The notes beneath the pieces are model-generated. The model was not told where the DNA came from. It saw only the letters and a program-made list of their open reading frames with translations, and ran no database searches. A DNA stretch of 64,000 bases, from contig RPFO01000305.1 in assembly GCA_009746045.1 (NCBI GenBank), positions 22,304 to 86,303 of the forward strand, in the 5' to 3' direction. The DNA is from Mesostigma viride (Eukaryota > Streptophyta > Mesostigmatophyceae > Mesostigmatales > Mesostigmataceae). A program made the position numbers and the translations under genes. Positions 11,172-22,200 of the stretch are shown in pieces (position 1 is the first letter of the stretch; each line of letters begins with the position of its first letter).

Positions 11172-11945
11172 CTACTCATCAAAACGGCTCCTCCGTTTGG
11201 GGGGAGGCGGCTTGCCCACAGGGGCTGGCGTGTGCGCCTTGACAATCTTCTTCCACCGCGTCTTGTCCTGCATGGCAGTCCAAAGACGGGAGAGAGAGTG
11301 GATGCGGTACTCAAACTGGGCTGGGACCACTAGGTCGTCCAGCAACATCTGGGTATAGGTCATGGCATGTTTCCCTACCTTTTTAGGAATGTTCTTGGGG
11401 CCAGGCCAGGTCAAAATGTGCCGCCCCGGTTGGCCGAGCCGCTGGGGACCGGCCAGACCAAGGGCGGTGTCGACCTGGCTGGTGCGAGCAAGATGTCCTA
11501 CAAATGCTATCCTACGCTGTCTAATCTCGTCCGAAATACGCGGCATACCGTGATACAAAGACTCTAAGGACCTACGCTGAGAAAACCCGACATTCAGGAC
11601 CTGTCGGAGCATCCGGGTTACCGTGCCGTCTAGCTTGGCTGCCAGTGTTGCCGTGAGTGTCCATGCCTCGGCGCCATACGTGAGCACCGTGAGGACGAGG
11701 ACCTTGAAGAGCATGCGCTTGCGGTGCTCGTCCAGGCCCTTGGAGCGCCAGTAGGTGTTGAGCGAACGGAGCTTGGCCCAGGAAAGGCCGATGCGGGTGT
11801 CCACATCGTCGGCAGTGTCCGGAAGCCAACTCCCCAACAGCTTGAAGCGGTCGCGGAGTGGGACCTCCGTCCCGTCTAGCAGGCGCGGCAGCGGGGGGCG
11901 ACTGGAGGCCCCAATCACCATCGCCTCAGTTTTGACACTATAGAC
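11172..11945 (-). pseudogene. LINE copy A: RT C-terminal remnant
   Basis: About 250 codons are open and match the C-terminal half of the RT ORF in the copies at 27.4 and 46.4 kb: the FKLLGSWLPDT element, the thumb region with LTVLTYGAEAWTL, and the end region with IAFVGHLARTSQVD. The catalytic palm (FVDYIKAFD, YADD) is absent because of the deletion junction at about 11945, where the tract AGTGTCAAAACTGAG is preserved across the junction. Confidence 0.9.
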
Positions 11946-12402
11946 ACACGATGCTCAATGCAGAATGCGACTAGCTCCTCTACCCGGCAGCTATGGTCGT
12001 CATCTAGCAATGTGCGGGTGTTAAAAGTGGCAAGGGCCAAGGATGCCTGCTGGCCCACCAGGGGAGGACGACGATGGGTGATGGGGGTGGATGCGGCGGG
12101 GGTGGAGGTGGGGGTGAAACGGAGGGGGGAAGGGAAGCGGTAGAAATAGTGCTTTTCATCGCATTTATTTTGTCCTGCAAGCGTAGGATGCGAGCCTGCC
12201 GCTTGCTCGGGGTATTCGGGGTTGGGGCTGATTGCACAACGCCGAGGCGTAGGTAATCTAGCAAACGTTGGGTTTTACGAATCTGACATTTGACAGATGA
12301 GGTTGTGGCCCGAAATACCGGCACCACCATGGCTTTCACCCGACGGTTAGGTCGAGGCATGGTAGTGGAACGGGACTGTTTAGAGGCTGTCTCCGAAGCC
12401 TG

Positions 12403-13616
12403 TTAGCCGCGAGCCGACGAGGAAGGTTGTCTACCTACGGGCACCACCGGAGGCAGCACCTTTCTGCTAGACACCTCACGAGACTCCGCTCCGGGGGTGT
12501 TAATCTGAACACCTTTAAGCTGCTTTCCCTCAAAGAATGCGGCAAAGGAGCCATCCTGAAGCAGACGCAGCTTAATGCGCTTACCCGGGGCCTCTTGCTC
12601 CTTGGTTGCCTGGACGATGGGGCTGTTCCACACCGCGCTCCTCGCCTTCAGTTGAGCCGTCGTGTAGTCCTCGTCGAGGCTGAACTCACCGCGCTGGAGC
12701 AGACGACGTGCTCCCAGAACGAGGCGTTTGTCGTGCATGGAGGCCATGGTGACGACGACCAGGCCCATAGGGCCTGGCAGCCGAATGGCACGTTCAATGG
12801 CAACACGGTTCTGGAGCTGCAACCTTCCCAGAAACGCTGGGCCGCGCAGCACCTCGGTAAGTGAGTGTGCTGTCTCATGGGCCTCGCCTTTCGGGAAGTT
12901 CTTGATTACCATATTGCGTTGGCGTTGCTGCACTGCATTCTGGGTGACCGCAGCGGTAGCGGCAGACTTGGCCGCCTGTTGAACAATGGTGGTCAACTGC
13001 TTGCCGGTAACGTCGGCAAACGTGGTCGTTTTGGCGGGGGCTGCCATGGCTTTCTTCAGCTCCAGCAATTGTGCTGTCGCAGCTGCAGACGCCTCTGTCA
13101 GGACCTTAATTTCGCCCTGCACGGTCGTAAAAGACTGTGCAAGGTTCTGCAGTTGCCCGGTAATATCGGACGCGGGGGCTGGCCCGGCGATGGCTGTCGC
13201 CGGCAGCTCGACAAGCGCAGGGCAGCACGAAATAAGACAGGCAAGCCGACGCTGGTCCGGCTCAAACCCACCCCACTCATCCTCAGGAGCGGCCATAATC
13301 TTGCCTGTGGTAGGGTGGCGAACCGAGGCGTCGTTGTCTCTGCGGAGCTTCAGCACGCTGGTTACGGCGGCGTCGTCGTAGGCGAGTAAGGTAGCGATGT
13401 TGGTCAGGCTCAAACGCTGTTCGGGAATGTAGAATGCTGAGGGAATGGCTTCCGGCAAGGAGGTTTCAGTATCTATCGGAGTTGCTTCCGAAGTCTTGGG
13501 CCGCTTTTGGCGGCGTTCTCGGCGGCGACATGGCTGTCGTTGGCGATTTTGTTTGCAGCAAGCTGGGCATCGGTAGACTCGGCGACAGAAGCTGAAGACG
13601 ATGCGGGGGCCTCCAT
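12403..13616 (-). CDS. LINE ORF1 protein (coiled coil plus RRM-like nucleic acid-binding domain)
   Basis: A minus-strand frame of nearly 400 codons. The middle (AQSFTTVQGEIKVLTEASAA and after) is heptad-like and suggests coiled-coil trimerisation. It is followed by QRNMVIKNFPKG, the usual first strand of an L1-type ORF1p RRM, then AIRLPG and VVVTMASMHDKRLVLGARR as expected for the rest of that domain. The likely start is the ATG at 13616, giving a 5' part in a different frame from the main body, so one frameshift lies near 13490-13510. The family role is binding element RNA in a ribonucleoprotein particle. Identification is by motif pattern only. Confidence 0.75.
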
Positions 13617-14045
13617 ATCTACGTTTAATCACACCTAGACGAGGGCAGGGGGCGCAGGCACACGGTTCACGTGCGTGGTGCCGCCATATCGTGCAGAAAA
13701 TAGCGATATCTGCTGGGCAGGCCGCTGGCGATAACTTGCGAAATCCTGGGCGATGGCTGCCAAAAATTAGATCAGCGTGTTCGTCATCAAAAAGCGAGTC
13801 TGTTGCAATTTACCCGACCAAATTTCACGCCCGGAGTCAAAAGTTATGAGCATTCTCGGCATCCATAGCTCGGCACACCGTAAACCGGAATTTTGCGAAA
13901 CACTCTGGGCTTCCACATGAGCCCAGATGGTCTGTCGAGAAGCCATGCCCTAGCCCTTGTATAGCCATGATGATCTTCCTCCCCCGTGCCAGGATCCCCT
14001 TCGCTGGGTTGAACCTGAGACAGCATGGTGGTGCAGGTGCCCTTG

Positions 14046-14305
14046 CGGCACCAAGAGCAAGTGTTGCTTACATTCCCACCCTTGCATGAAGTAGCCTAGG
14101 ATGTATTGAAAGCCATATGCCCCTTCTCAGGGATATGTGCTACATTGACTCCCAACGGAGTGATTGAATTGAATTGTAACATAACTCCGGACGTTGGGAG
14201 TATATGTAGCACATAGCCCTTGAGAGGGGGCATATGGCCTATCATACATCCTAAGCTACTTCCTGCAAGGGTGGGGATGTAAAGGACCCTTGCTCTAGGT
14301 GCACC
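14046..14305. mobile_element. Two SINE-like elements tail to tail (imperfect 112-bp inverted repeat)
   Basis: The left arm (about 14046-14157, plus) and right arm (about 14193-14305, minus) align over ~112 bases at roughly 85 percent by eye. Both run from GGTGCACC/GGCACC-like ends through CACCCTTGCA, TAGGATGTAT and CCATATGCCCC to GTGCTACAT and the LINE-type 3' stem-loop (14148-14161 and 14184-14201). A shared GATTGAATTGAATTG tail lies at the centre. Each unit is ~130-150 bases, has no coding capacity and shares only its final ~45 bases with the LINEs, as expected for a non-autonomous partner that uses the LINE machinery. I see no convincing Pol III boxes. Confidence 0.7.
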
Positions 14306-14315
14306 AGGAGTGATG

Positions 14316-15710
14316 TTGATAATTAATTAATTAATTAACAAAGGAAAAGGGGGGCCATCGCTTTTAATTTGTCGGCCAAACGGTTTGGAGTTGTGATGGG
14401 TCGCCGGGCAGACGACCTCGCCCACGACACGATGGGCTCAAGCTTCACATCTGCCGGCGCCAACGAAGAAGCGCAGATTAGGCGAGGTAAGCGAGCTAGA
14501 GGGCCCAGAATCGCTGCTAACACAAGGCAGCGCTTCTCACAGGGTAGAGAGCTGATTATTAAGAGTCCGCCATGAGCAGCACGGGTGCCGGGCCAGCCTT
14601 ACCCCGCGCGCGGGGAAGGCGGATCGACAGCCGACATCCGCAGCTCACCAGTAATGTCAGTGCATGGGGGCAAGAATGTCGCACTTAAGGCCGTGAGAAG
14701 AGTCGTCGAGGTCTCATCTTCCGGCTGGTCGAAGTGCTTGACGATGACGTTGTGGCTGCGCTGGGTGCGGTGACTGCGGTCGGCCTCCTCACGGAGGTCG
14801 AGGGCTTGTTGCTTAAGCTGTGCCGCGATGGTGGAGGTGGTGGAGGTGGCGTGGTGCTTGATCAGGTCCGCCCAGGTCTGGGTGGGAGGCGGGGCGTCGT
14901 CGCCTGGGCCAGCGGGGGCTGGCTTGGCGGCAATGTCCTTCACCGCCTGGGCGGTGATGCCGGCGGTGTTCTGCATGCACTCGATGGCGATGGCGGTGTC
15001 CTTGAGGCGCTGGTCGATGTCGAGAAGCTGGGCCATGAGGTCGGCGGTGGAGGTGGCAGTGGCAGTGAAGGTGGAGGCGAGGAGGGTGGAGGTGGAGGTG
15101 TTGGTGGTGGAAATGTGAGGGAGCTCAGCAGCCAGCGTGCCGCCCATTTCCGCCACATCTGTGGCAAGGGGGGTCACGTGCTGCTCGAAAGCTTCATTTA
15201 AGGAGGGTGCGGACGATGGCTTCGGTCGCGACGGTTGGAGGGGGGGCCCAGAGCTCGGCGTCAGAGCGCCCAAGGAGGGAGCAGAGGCCGGGCGAAGCGC
15301 TGGAGCCGGGGGCGTTTCATGCGCGGAATGAGATCAAGATCATCGGTGACGCCAGGAAGGCCGTTGGGCCAGCGGCCGCGGTTGTGGGAGATGAGGTGCA
15401 AGCACAGGGCTACAAGCGAGGCGTGCGTGCCGAAAAACGCGTCTTCCATGAAGGCTCCCGGGGTTCGAGTCCAGAAGCCAGGTGCGTTGATGTCAAAGGC
15501 GATCTCGTCCCAGTGCGGCTCGGCAGGGCGACTGCGCTTAGGTTCAGGCGATGCAGATGGCGAGGCAAGCCCGGGGGAGGGCTGGGCAACCACCAGTGCG
15601 CGACTAGTGTCACCGCTGCCTTCTGGACCTGAGGGCGAAGCTGCAGATGTATTTTCATTGCTTAACACAGCCGCCAGGCTGCGATGCGTAGATGAGCGTT
15701 TGCTCGTCAT
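14316..15710 (-). pseudogene. Second LINE ORF1 relic with TTAA tail
   Basis: Minus-strand frames 15710-15261 and 15273-14599 together give an N-terminal Pro/Ser-rich region, a coiled-coil-like stretch (LLDIDQRLKDTAIAIECMQ) and HNVIVKHFDQPEDET, the same RRM start as in the ORF1 at 12.4-13.6 kb. A frameshift separates the two frames near 15265, and more indels and stops follow from 14599 down to ~14340 (AHRVVGE-like remnant). The left end is a run of TTAA repeats (14318-14338), an AT-rich tail. No RT sequence follows, so this is either an ORF1-only relic or a copy deleted for ORF2. It is from a different subfamily than copy A. Confidence 0.75.
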
Positions 15711-15898
15711 ATATTGCGTAACAGCTTCGGAAAATTATATCAGTTTGTGCGTCTTAGAAAGACGAAGCGATTTTGATATTCACAGCCGAATTCGGTGCCC
15801 AAACGTGAAAGTCATGAGCTACATATGAGCCGCCGTCAGCCATGGCTACCTCGTGGCTCGTGGTAGCGGCTATCCTGCATGCATGCAGATGCCGGGAT

Positions 15899-15951
15899 AT
15901 GTGCTCCGGGATATGTGCTACATATACTCCCAACGAACGGAGTTATGTTCC
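15899..15951 (+). mobile_element. Isolated SINE/LINE-type 3' end
   Basis: The plus strand carries GGGATATGTGCTACATATAC and the terminal stem-loop: ACATA, unpaired T, ACTCC, loop CAACGAAC, GGAGT, TATGT (15920-15948). GGGATATGTGCT occurs twice in a row. No body of an element is recognisable upstream, so this is probably a severely truncated insertion. Confidence 0.65.
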
Positions 15952-16293
15952 TAGCTAATTAACTGCAAAGCAAGCCAACTTTGGAGGCTCAGCACACAGC
16001 CAAGAGACCCTTTCCACCTTCATCTCATGTTAATGCAGCTCAACGAGTCAGCAACATGGCTAGTAGATTGGTCATCTCCCTTTGTCTAGAGGCATGCCGG
16101 ATCGGATACTCATCGGTACGCATCCTCGCGCACTCATGTGCCAGTGCTTCAGTTGTTTCATGGCCTAGAGGCGTGGGTATGAAGACACGCAACGTCCCCC
16201 AGTAACATGTCTGACGATGCTATCATAACGATGCCAGTTTAATGATGCAGCCGCGATGATCATGCTGGCATGACCCACGCGTGCAGGTAATCC
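15952..16293. other. Short intergenic stretch, nothing recognised
   Basis: No coding region or repeat of note. It lies just downstream of the coiled-coil gene, which is on the minus strand and ends at 16294, so its 3' UTR should fall here. Confidence 0.4.
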
Positions 16294-19200
16294 CTACTGC
16301 ATCTGGCAGTCGCTCACGTTGTCGGCAAAGTGCTGCATGAGCGTCTCGCGCAGCGACTCCACCTGCTGGCTCATGCGACCCAGCGCGTCGTAGCTATTAT
16401 CAGTGCAGCTGACGCGGATATTGTGGCTGAAGCTTCCCTCCATGTCACCCCCCTTGCCATCCACTCCCCCTCCACCCCCATCCCCATCCGCGTTCCCGAG
16501 CAAACTGCCTCCCCCCTCCTCACCCGCCGCGATCCCCCGCGATAGCCAGCTCGACGGCGTGTGGGGCGACGCCGGTTGCTGCCCTGCCCCCATGCCCAGC
16601 GCCGACGGCCTCCGGCCCTTGACCCCCTTATCCCCCCAGCCATGCCCACTGCCTTTCTTCACCGTGGGCGAGTTGAGGTAGTCGCCCAGCACGGCGACCT
16701 CACTGTGGACCAGCAGCGAGGGGTCCAGCGTGCGGCCCTCGAGCTTTGCCTGGATGAGCCCCGTCAGCCGGCCCAGCTCGGCTGCGCAGGCCTCCATGCG
16801 GGCCTCCGAGGAGAGCACGGCCGCGTCCGACTCGCCCATCTGGCGCTCCGCGGCCTCCAGGCGGTGGAGCAGGTCGCTGGGGGTGAGGGGAGCGGGGAAT
16901 GGGAGGGAATGAAACGAGGAACCGAAGAGGAAATAAATGGAATTGGGGTCGATTCATAGAGATGCATGGGTGGGAGAAATGCATGGCATTAAGATGAAGG
17001 AATCGCAAGGGATGCGATCGATGGAATGGCCAAGGGGGAGGAAGGCAAGGGGGGGAATGGACAAGGGAAGGAACGGCAAGTGGTGGTGGTGGTAGTGGTG
17101 GGGGGGGCGAACAAGGGAGGGAAATGCCAAGTGGGTGAGAGAGAGGCGAGGAGTCAGTGGCAAGCGGCCGCAAGTACATGCAGTGAATTGTGTGATGGCT
17201 TGCAAGAGAGGAAAGGGCAGACCGCTGGAGGGAAAAACAACAATAGTCATTGATAAGAGCAGCACGCGGCGACTCCCCACCCGCCACATGTCTTGGTGAT
17301 GCTAGGGGCACCAGCAGTAGCAGTGGTAGCAGACAAGGGAGTAGCAGTGGTGGTAGTAGTTACTGTGCGCAGGGTAACGGTAGTGATAATAGTAGGTGTA
17401 AGTACCACAATCCGCAGCAACAAACACCTCCCCCCGCAGAGTCGCCCCCATGTACTGTTGCGCAATCTCCCGCACGGCCACCCCGTCCCCCCCCCCCCCC
17501 CTCCAGCCCACGTATCGGTCCTACTCGACTCACTGTTGCGCAATCTCCCGCACGACTCATTGTTGCGCAATCTCCCGCACGGCCACCTTGTCCCTCGCCC
17601 CCTCCCCCTGTTGCATCGCATGCCAGCCCACGCATCGGTCCTACTCGACTCACTGTTGCGCCATCTCCCGCACGGCCACCTTGTCCCTCGCCCCCTCCCC
17701 CTGTTGCATCGCATACCAGCCCACGTATCGGTCCTACTCGACTCACTGTTTCGCAATCTCCCGCACGGCCACCTTGTCCCTCGCCCCCTCCCCCTGTTGC
17801 ATCGCATGCCAGCCCACGTATCGGTCCTACTCGACTCACTGTTGCGCAATCTCCCGCACGGCCACCTTGTCCCTCGCCCCCTCCCCCCCTGTTGCATCGC
17901 ATGCCAGCCCACGTATCGGTCCTACTCGACTCACTGCTGCGCCATCTCCAGCACGGCCGCCTCGTCCCGCAGCCGCGCATTCTCCCCTTCCAGCGAAGCC
18001 GCCAGAGAGGCGAGCCGCTCCACTTCGGCGTTCAGCCGCTCTGCCTCTGCATTTGATCGGTCCACCTCCGCCTGGAGCCGTTCCACCGCCTCTGCGTTCG
18101 CCTCCGCTACCTTGCCCCCATCATCCGTCACGCCCCCATCTGGCCCATCCACCGAGGCACGCGAAGGAGTCAAGGGATCCACGGTAGCCTCCCCCTTGCT
18201 CCTCAGCGCTCGGAGCTCGTGCTGCTTGGACGCGGCCTCGGCCGTCGCCGTGGCCGCCCGCCCCTTGAGCTCCGCCACCTGTCGCGCGTGCTCCGCCAGC
18301 TGGCGGGCCAGCTCGGCCCGCTCGAGGGCCAACGCGGCCTGCTCCTCCCGCAACCGTTCCAGCTCGGTGCTGGCGTGCACGATCGCCTGCTCCCCTTGCG
18401 CCACCTGTGCCTCCGCCGCCTCCACTCGCTCCGCCAGCTGTTCCCTCTCCTCTTGAACCTCCTCATACTTATGCTTCACCTCCTCATGCTCATGTTTCAG
18501 CTCCTCGTGCTCGCGCGTCAAGCTGTCATGGGCCCGCTTCAACTCATCATGAGCCTGTTTCAACCCCGCCCCCTCCCCACCCGCCCCCCCTTGCCCCTGG
18601 CCCCCTCCAGCGCCCGCACCTCCTCCTCCAACAGCCATGCCCGGTCCCTCACCTCCCGCAACGTCAACAGCTCCGCTTCCGTCTCCTTGGCTGCCTGCGT
18701 GAGCTGCCGCACGCTAGCCTCCAGCTCCCGTACCCTTGCCTCCGTTGTCTCCACCTGCCCCCCCAGTCGGCTTGTGCGCCCTTTCTCTGCGGCCAGCGCC
18801 TCGCGCGCAAGCCTCAACTCGGCATCCTTCTCAAACGATGCCTCCTTCAGCCTCATCAGCTCCTCCTCCATCTCCCGGGCAGCGTCACGGGAGCTTGCCC
18901 TCACGCTGACATCAGGCAACGGGATCTTGCTACCTTCCCTAACGCCAGCACCCGCACCCCGCTCCCGTTCCCTCTCGGCGCTGCCCCCTTGCAGCCCTAC
19001 CGTGCCCACCCCTAGCACCCCTCCTTGGACTCCGCCCCCTTGAGCCCCCCCGTTGGCCCGCAGTTGAGCCCTCAAGGCCTCATTCTCGGCCCGCAGCGCA
19101 TCCTCTGTCGCCCGCAACGCCTCCCCTTCCTTCCCCTGTCCCTTGCCCGCCTGCCCGTCCCTCGCCTGCCCCTTGCTCGCCTCCAGCTCCTTGATCTGTG

Positions 19201-22200
19201 CGTCCTTGATCCTCAAAATGCTCCTCAACCCATCCATCTCACCCAGCCTCGCGTCCTTCCCCTTGATCTCCCGCCGCAGCGCGTCCGCCTCCCTCCGCAG
19301 CGCCTCCACCTCCCGCAGCGCGCTCTTGCTGCTGGCGCCCGCCTCGGCCTCCCTCTCCCTCTCCGCCACCGCCTTCTGCAGCGCCTTCTGAAGCTCGCCG
19401 ATCCTCCCGTCGCGCGCCGCCAAGTCCTTGTGCAGCTCCGCCAGCACGGCCGCGTTGCGCTCCCTCGACACCTCAATCGTGGCCTCGGCTTCTTTTAACC
19501 TGGCCTCGGCCGCTCGCGCACGCGCACGCCACCGGTCCACCTCCCCCTGCGTGGTGCCACTGCTCCCCCTTGTGCCCCCCCCAGCAACCACCATGCCTCT
19601 CTCCCCACCACCACCAACCATCCCTCCCCGATCCCCACCCACCTCATCACTGCCGTCTACTCCAAAACTGGCATCCATGCCAAGGATCTCGTCCCCATAC
19701 TCCCCGCCCATGAGACCCCGCGGACGGGACGGGCTGCTCGTATCCCCAACCCCCGCTTGCCGGTTCCCTGCTGGCCCCCCTTTCCCCCCCTGCAGAAGCA
19801 GCCGCTGCGTCTCGCCCAGCTCCTTGGAGATGCAAGTAGCCACCGCGCCCTGCAGCTTGGCCATCTCGCGCTCCTTGGCCGCCGTGCGCCGCGCCCGTTG
19901 CTCCGACGCGGCGGACGCGGCCACCTGGGCCTCCAGCGCGGCGATCTGCTCCTGCAGCACCTTGCGCACGCGCTCGTGGTCGGACGCCCACTGCGCCTGC
20001 AGGCGGGAGAGCGACGCGTTGGACTCGGAGCGGTCGGCCACGAGGCGCGCGACACGGGACTCGAGCTCCGCGGCGGTGGCGCGCGCCGCACTGATGGGAG
20101 GGGGAGGGGCAGGGCAGAGGTGGTCGAGAAAGGTGTTGATTGAAAAGGCTTAGGTGTAGCAAGGCCTCAAGGCCACAACGGTAGGGAATGTGGGGCAGCT
20201 GGGTGGGGAATGCGGGGCAGCTGGGTGGGGAATGCAAGGCTGGTGGGTGGGATGGACAGGGCCGACGAGGGCGGGGCACCGCGGTGGGGCCGGGCCATGA
20301 AGAATGTAATGTCAGTGGGACTCATGGAGAATGTAATGTCAGTGGGACTCATGGAGAATGTAATGTCAGTGGGACTCATGGAGAATGTAATGTCAGTGGG
20401 ACTCATGGAGAATGTAATGTCAGTGGGACTCATGGAGAATGTAATGTCAGTGGGACTCATGGCGAATCTTCGCTGGGGATCCGGTCCCATCTCTCGATAA
20501 ACTCGGCCACGTTGGCGCGTGCCACAATGGTGGGGTTGGGGCACAGGTGGTGGGGAAGCGCGATGAAGAATGTTAGTGGCAGGGTGTTCGATGTCTCCAA
20601 TATGAGAAGATTTCAGATCTCAAATCAACAAGATCCCGGCCATGGCTGTGCACGCCGCGGTGGTGGGGCTGGGGGGACAAGCAAAGCAGTGTTTCTAGTA
20701 ACGTCACGCATGCGTCAGAGGCATGGGTGAAGGGGACGGGGAGCAACACAGGCGGGGCCCAAGCGATGGGAGGGGTGATCGGGAACGTTCGTGGCAGGTT
20801 AGCCATGACTCAGCGCCCAGCGGTGGTGGCACGCGCAACACTGGGGGTGATGGGTGGGAGCGATGGTGTAGGTGGCGGGGGATGTGGGGCAGGTTGGGGG
20901 GAGGAATGGCACAGGGGGTGACAGGGCACAAAGAGCGGTGAGGGACGGGTGATGGAAGACATCAGCAGGCACAAAGAGCGGTGAGGGACGGGTGATGGAA
21001 GACATCAGCAGGCACAAAGAGCCGTGAGGGACGGGTGATGGAAGACATCAACAGGCACAAAGAGCCGTGAGGGACGGGTGATGGAAGACATCAACAGGCA
21101 CAAAGAGCGGCGAGGGAGGGTGATAGAAGACATCAGCAGGCAGAAAGAGCGGCGAGGGACGGGTGATAGAAGACATTAGCAGGCACGGAACCGGTGCGGG
21201 GCGGTGGGGGCTTCATGGGGCAGGGGAGGACATGGCCAAGGTTACACAAATAGCCCATGGGAGGGCTGTGCACATGTGGGGGGCACAGGGCGGCGCAGGT
21301 GGTGTCGACGGGTGATACTAGCGCAGTAGAGGATACGAGCAGGCGTCAAACTGGTTCAGGTGGGTGGGAAATAGCCACCGTGGCACGGACAGGGTGATAG
21401 GCAGAGCATGTGAAAGTGGCAGACGTGTCTTGACATGCATGTCACCAAATAAGAAAGGGATGGTGGGTGACAAGGTGACAAGGGCCTGGCCCCCCCACCC
21501 CCACCCCCACCCCCTACCACCACCACCATGCACATTACCCGGCGCTCCTTGAAAGAGCCCAGCTATACACTAAGGCCCCGCAATAGTGAGCAACCCCCAA
21601 GCCCCCACTTTTCTGACAAGTCCAAAGACCAAGTACCCTTTCCCCCCTCCAGACAAGTTGTTCCTCTGCGTTTTCCTTTATATACCACGATAAACCCTCA
21701 ACTGAAGAATTTGAGTGACCCCAACACACAGTTTGAAAAATCATGAAAGTTTAAACACAAGTGCGAAGGCACACCCCACTACCCCACTATCCCAGCTCCT
21801 TGGCCAAAACTCCTTGAGTTCTAGACAATTTGGTACAACCCCCCAACATGCCCCAGCTCCTCAGCCAGCTCCTTGACACACAAGTAGGTTGCCCCAAACA
21901 CCCCAACTCGTCAGCCAGCTCTTTGATCTGCTGGTCCTTGTCCTCCAACACACACACACACACCACTATACTACAGTGACCACACACGCATCACACACAC
22001 ACGTACCCCAACTCTTCAGCCAACTCCTTAACCTGCCGGTCCTTGTCCTCCAATGCCTCTTGCGACGCGTGCAACCTCACGCGCAGCACCATGGCGCTGT
22101 TAGCGAGGTTGTTCACCCCCTCTGCCCCCAGGGACGAGTCGCCCACATCCCCCCCGGTGGAGGACAAGAACAAGTTGCCCGGGACAGAGGACTGGACCGC

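Larger units (their letters stand above)
11037..13930 (-). mobile_element. LINE copy A: both ends kept, internal deletion
   Basis: A non-LTR retrotransposon on the minus strand. Its 3' end (left) is a pentamer tail of AATTT/TTTAA type, preceded by the conserved stem-loop (11061-11083). It is flanked by an 11-bp direct repeat TCTGTCGAGAA at 11026-11036 and 13931-13941, consistent with a target-site duplication. Reading from the right it has about 300 bases of 5' UTR, ORF1, then the start of ORF2: an APE-endonuclease-like N-terminus (reads ATFNTRTLLDDD) near 11945-12035. The frame then jumps directly into the RT C-terminal part at about 11945. Most of the endonuclease and the RT catalytic motifs are missing, so it cannot move by itself. 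Confidence 0.85.

Noticed and set aside
12074-12256. Gly-rich plus-strand frame in LINE A
   Set aside because: Antisense to the start of LINE ORF2; low-complexity only.
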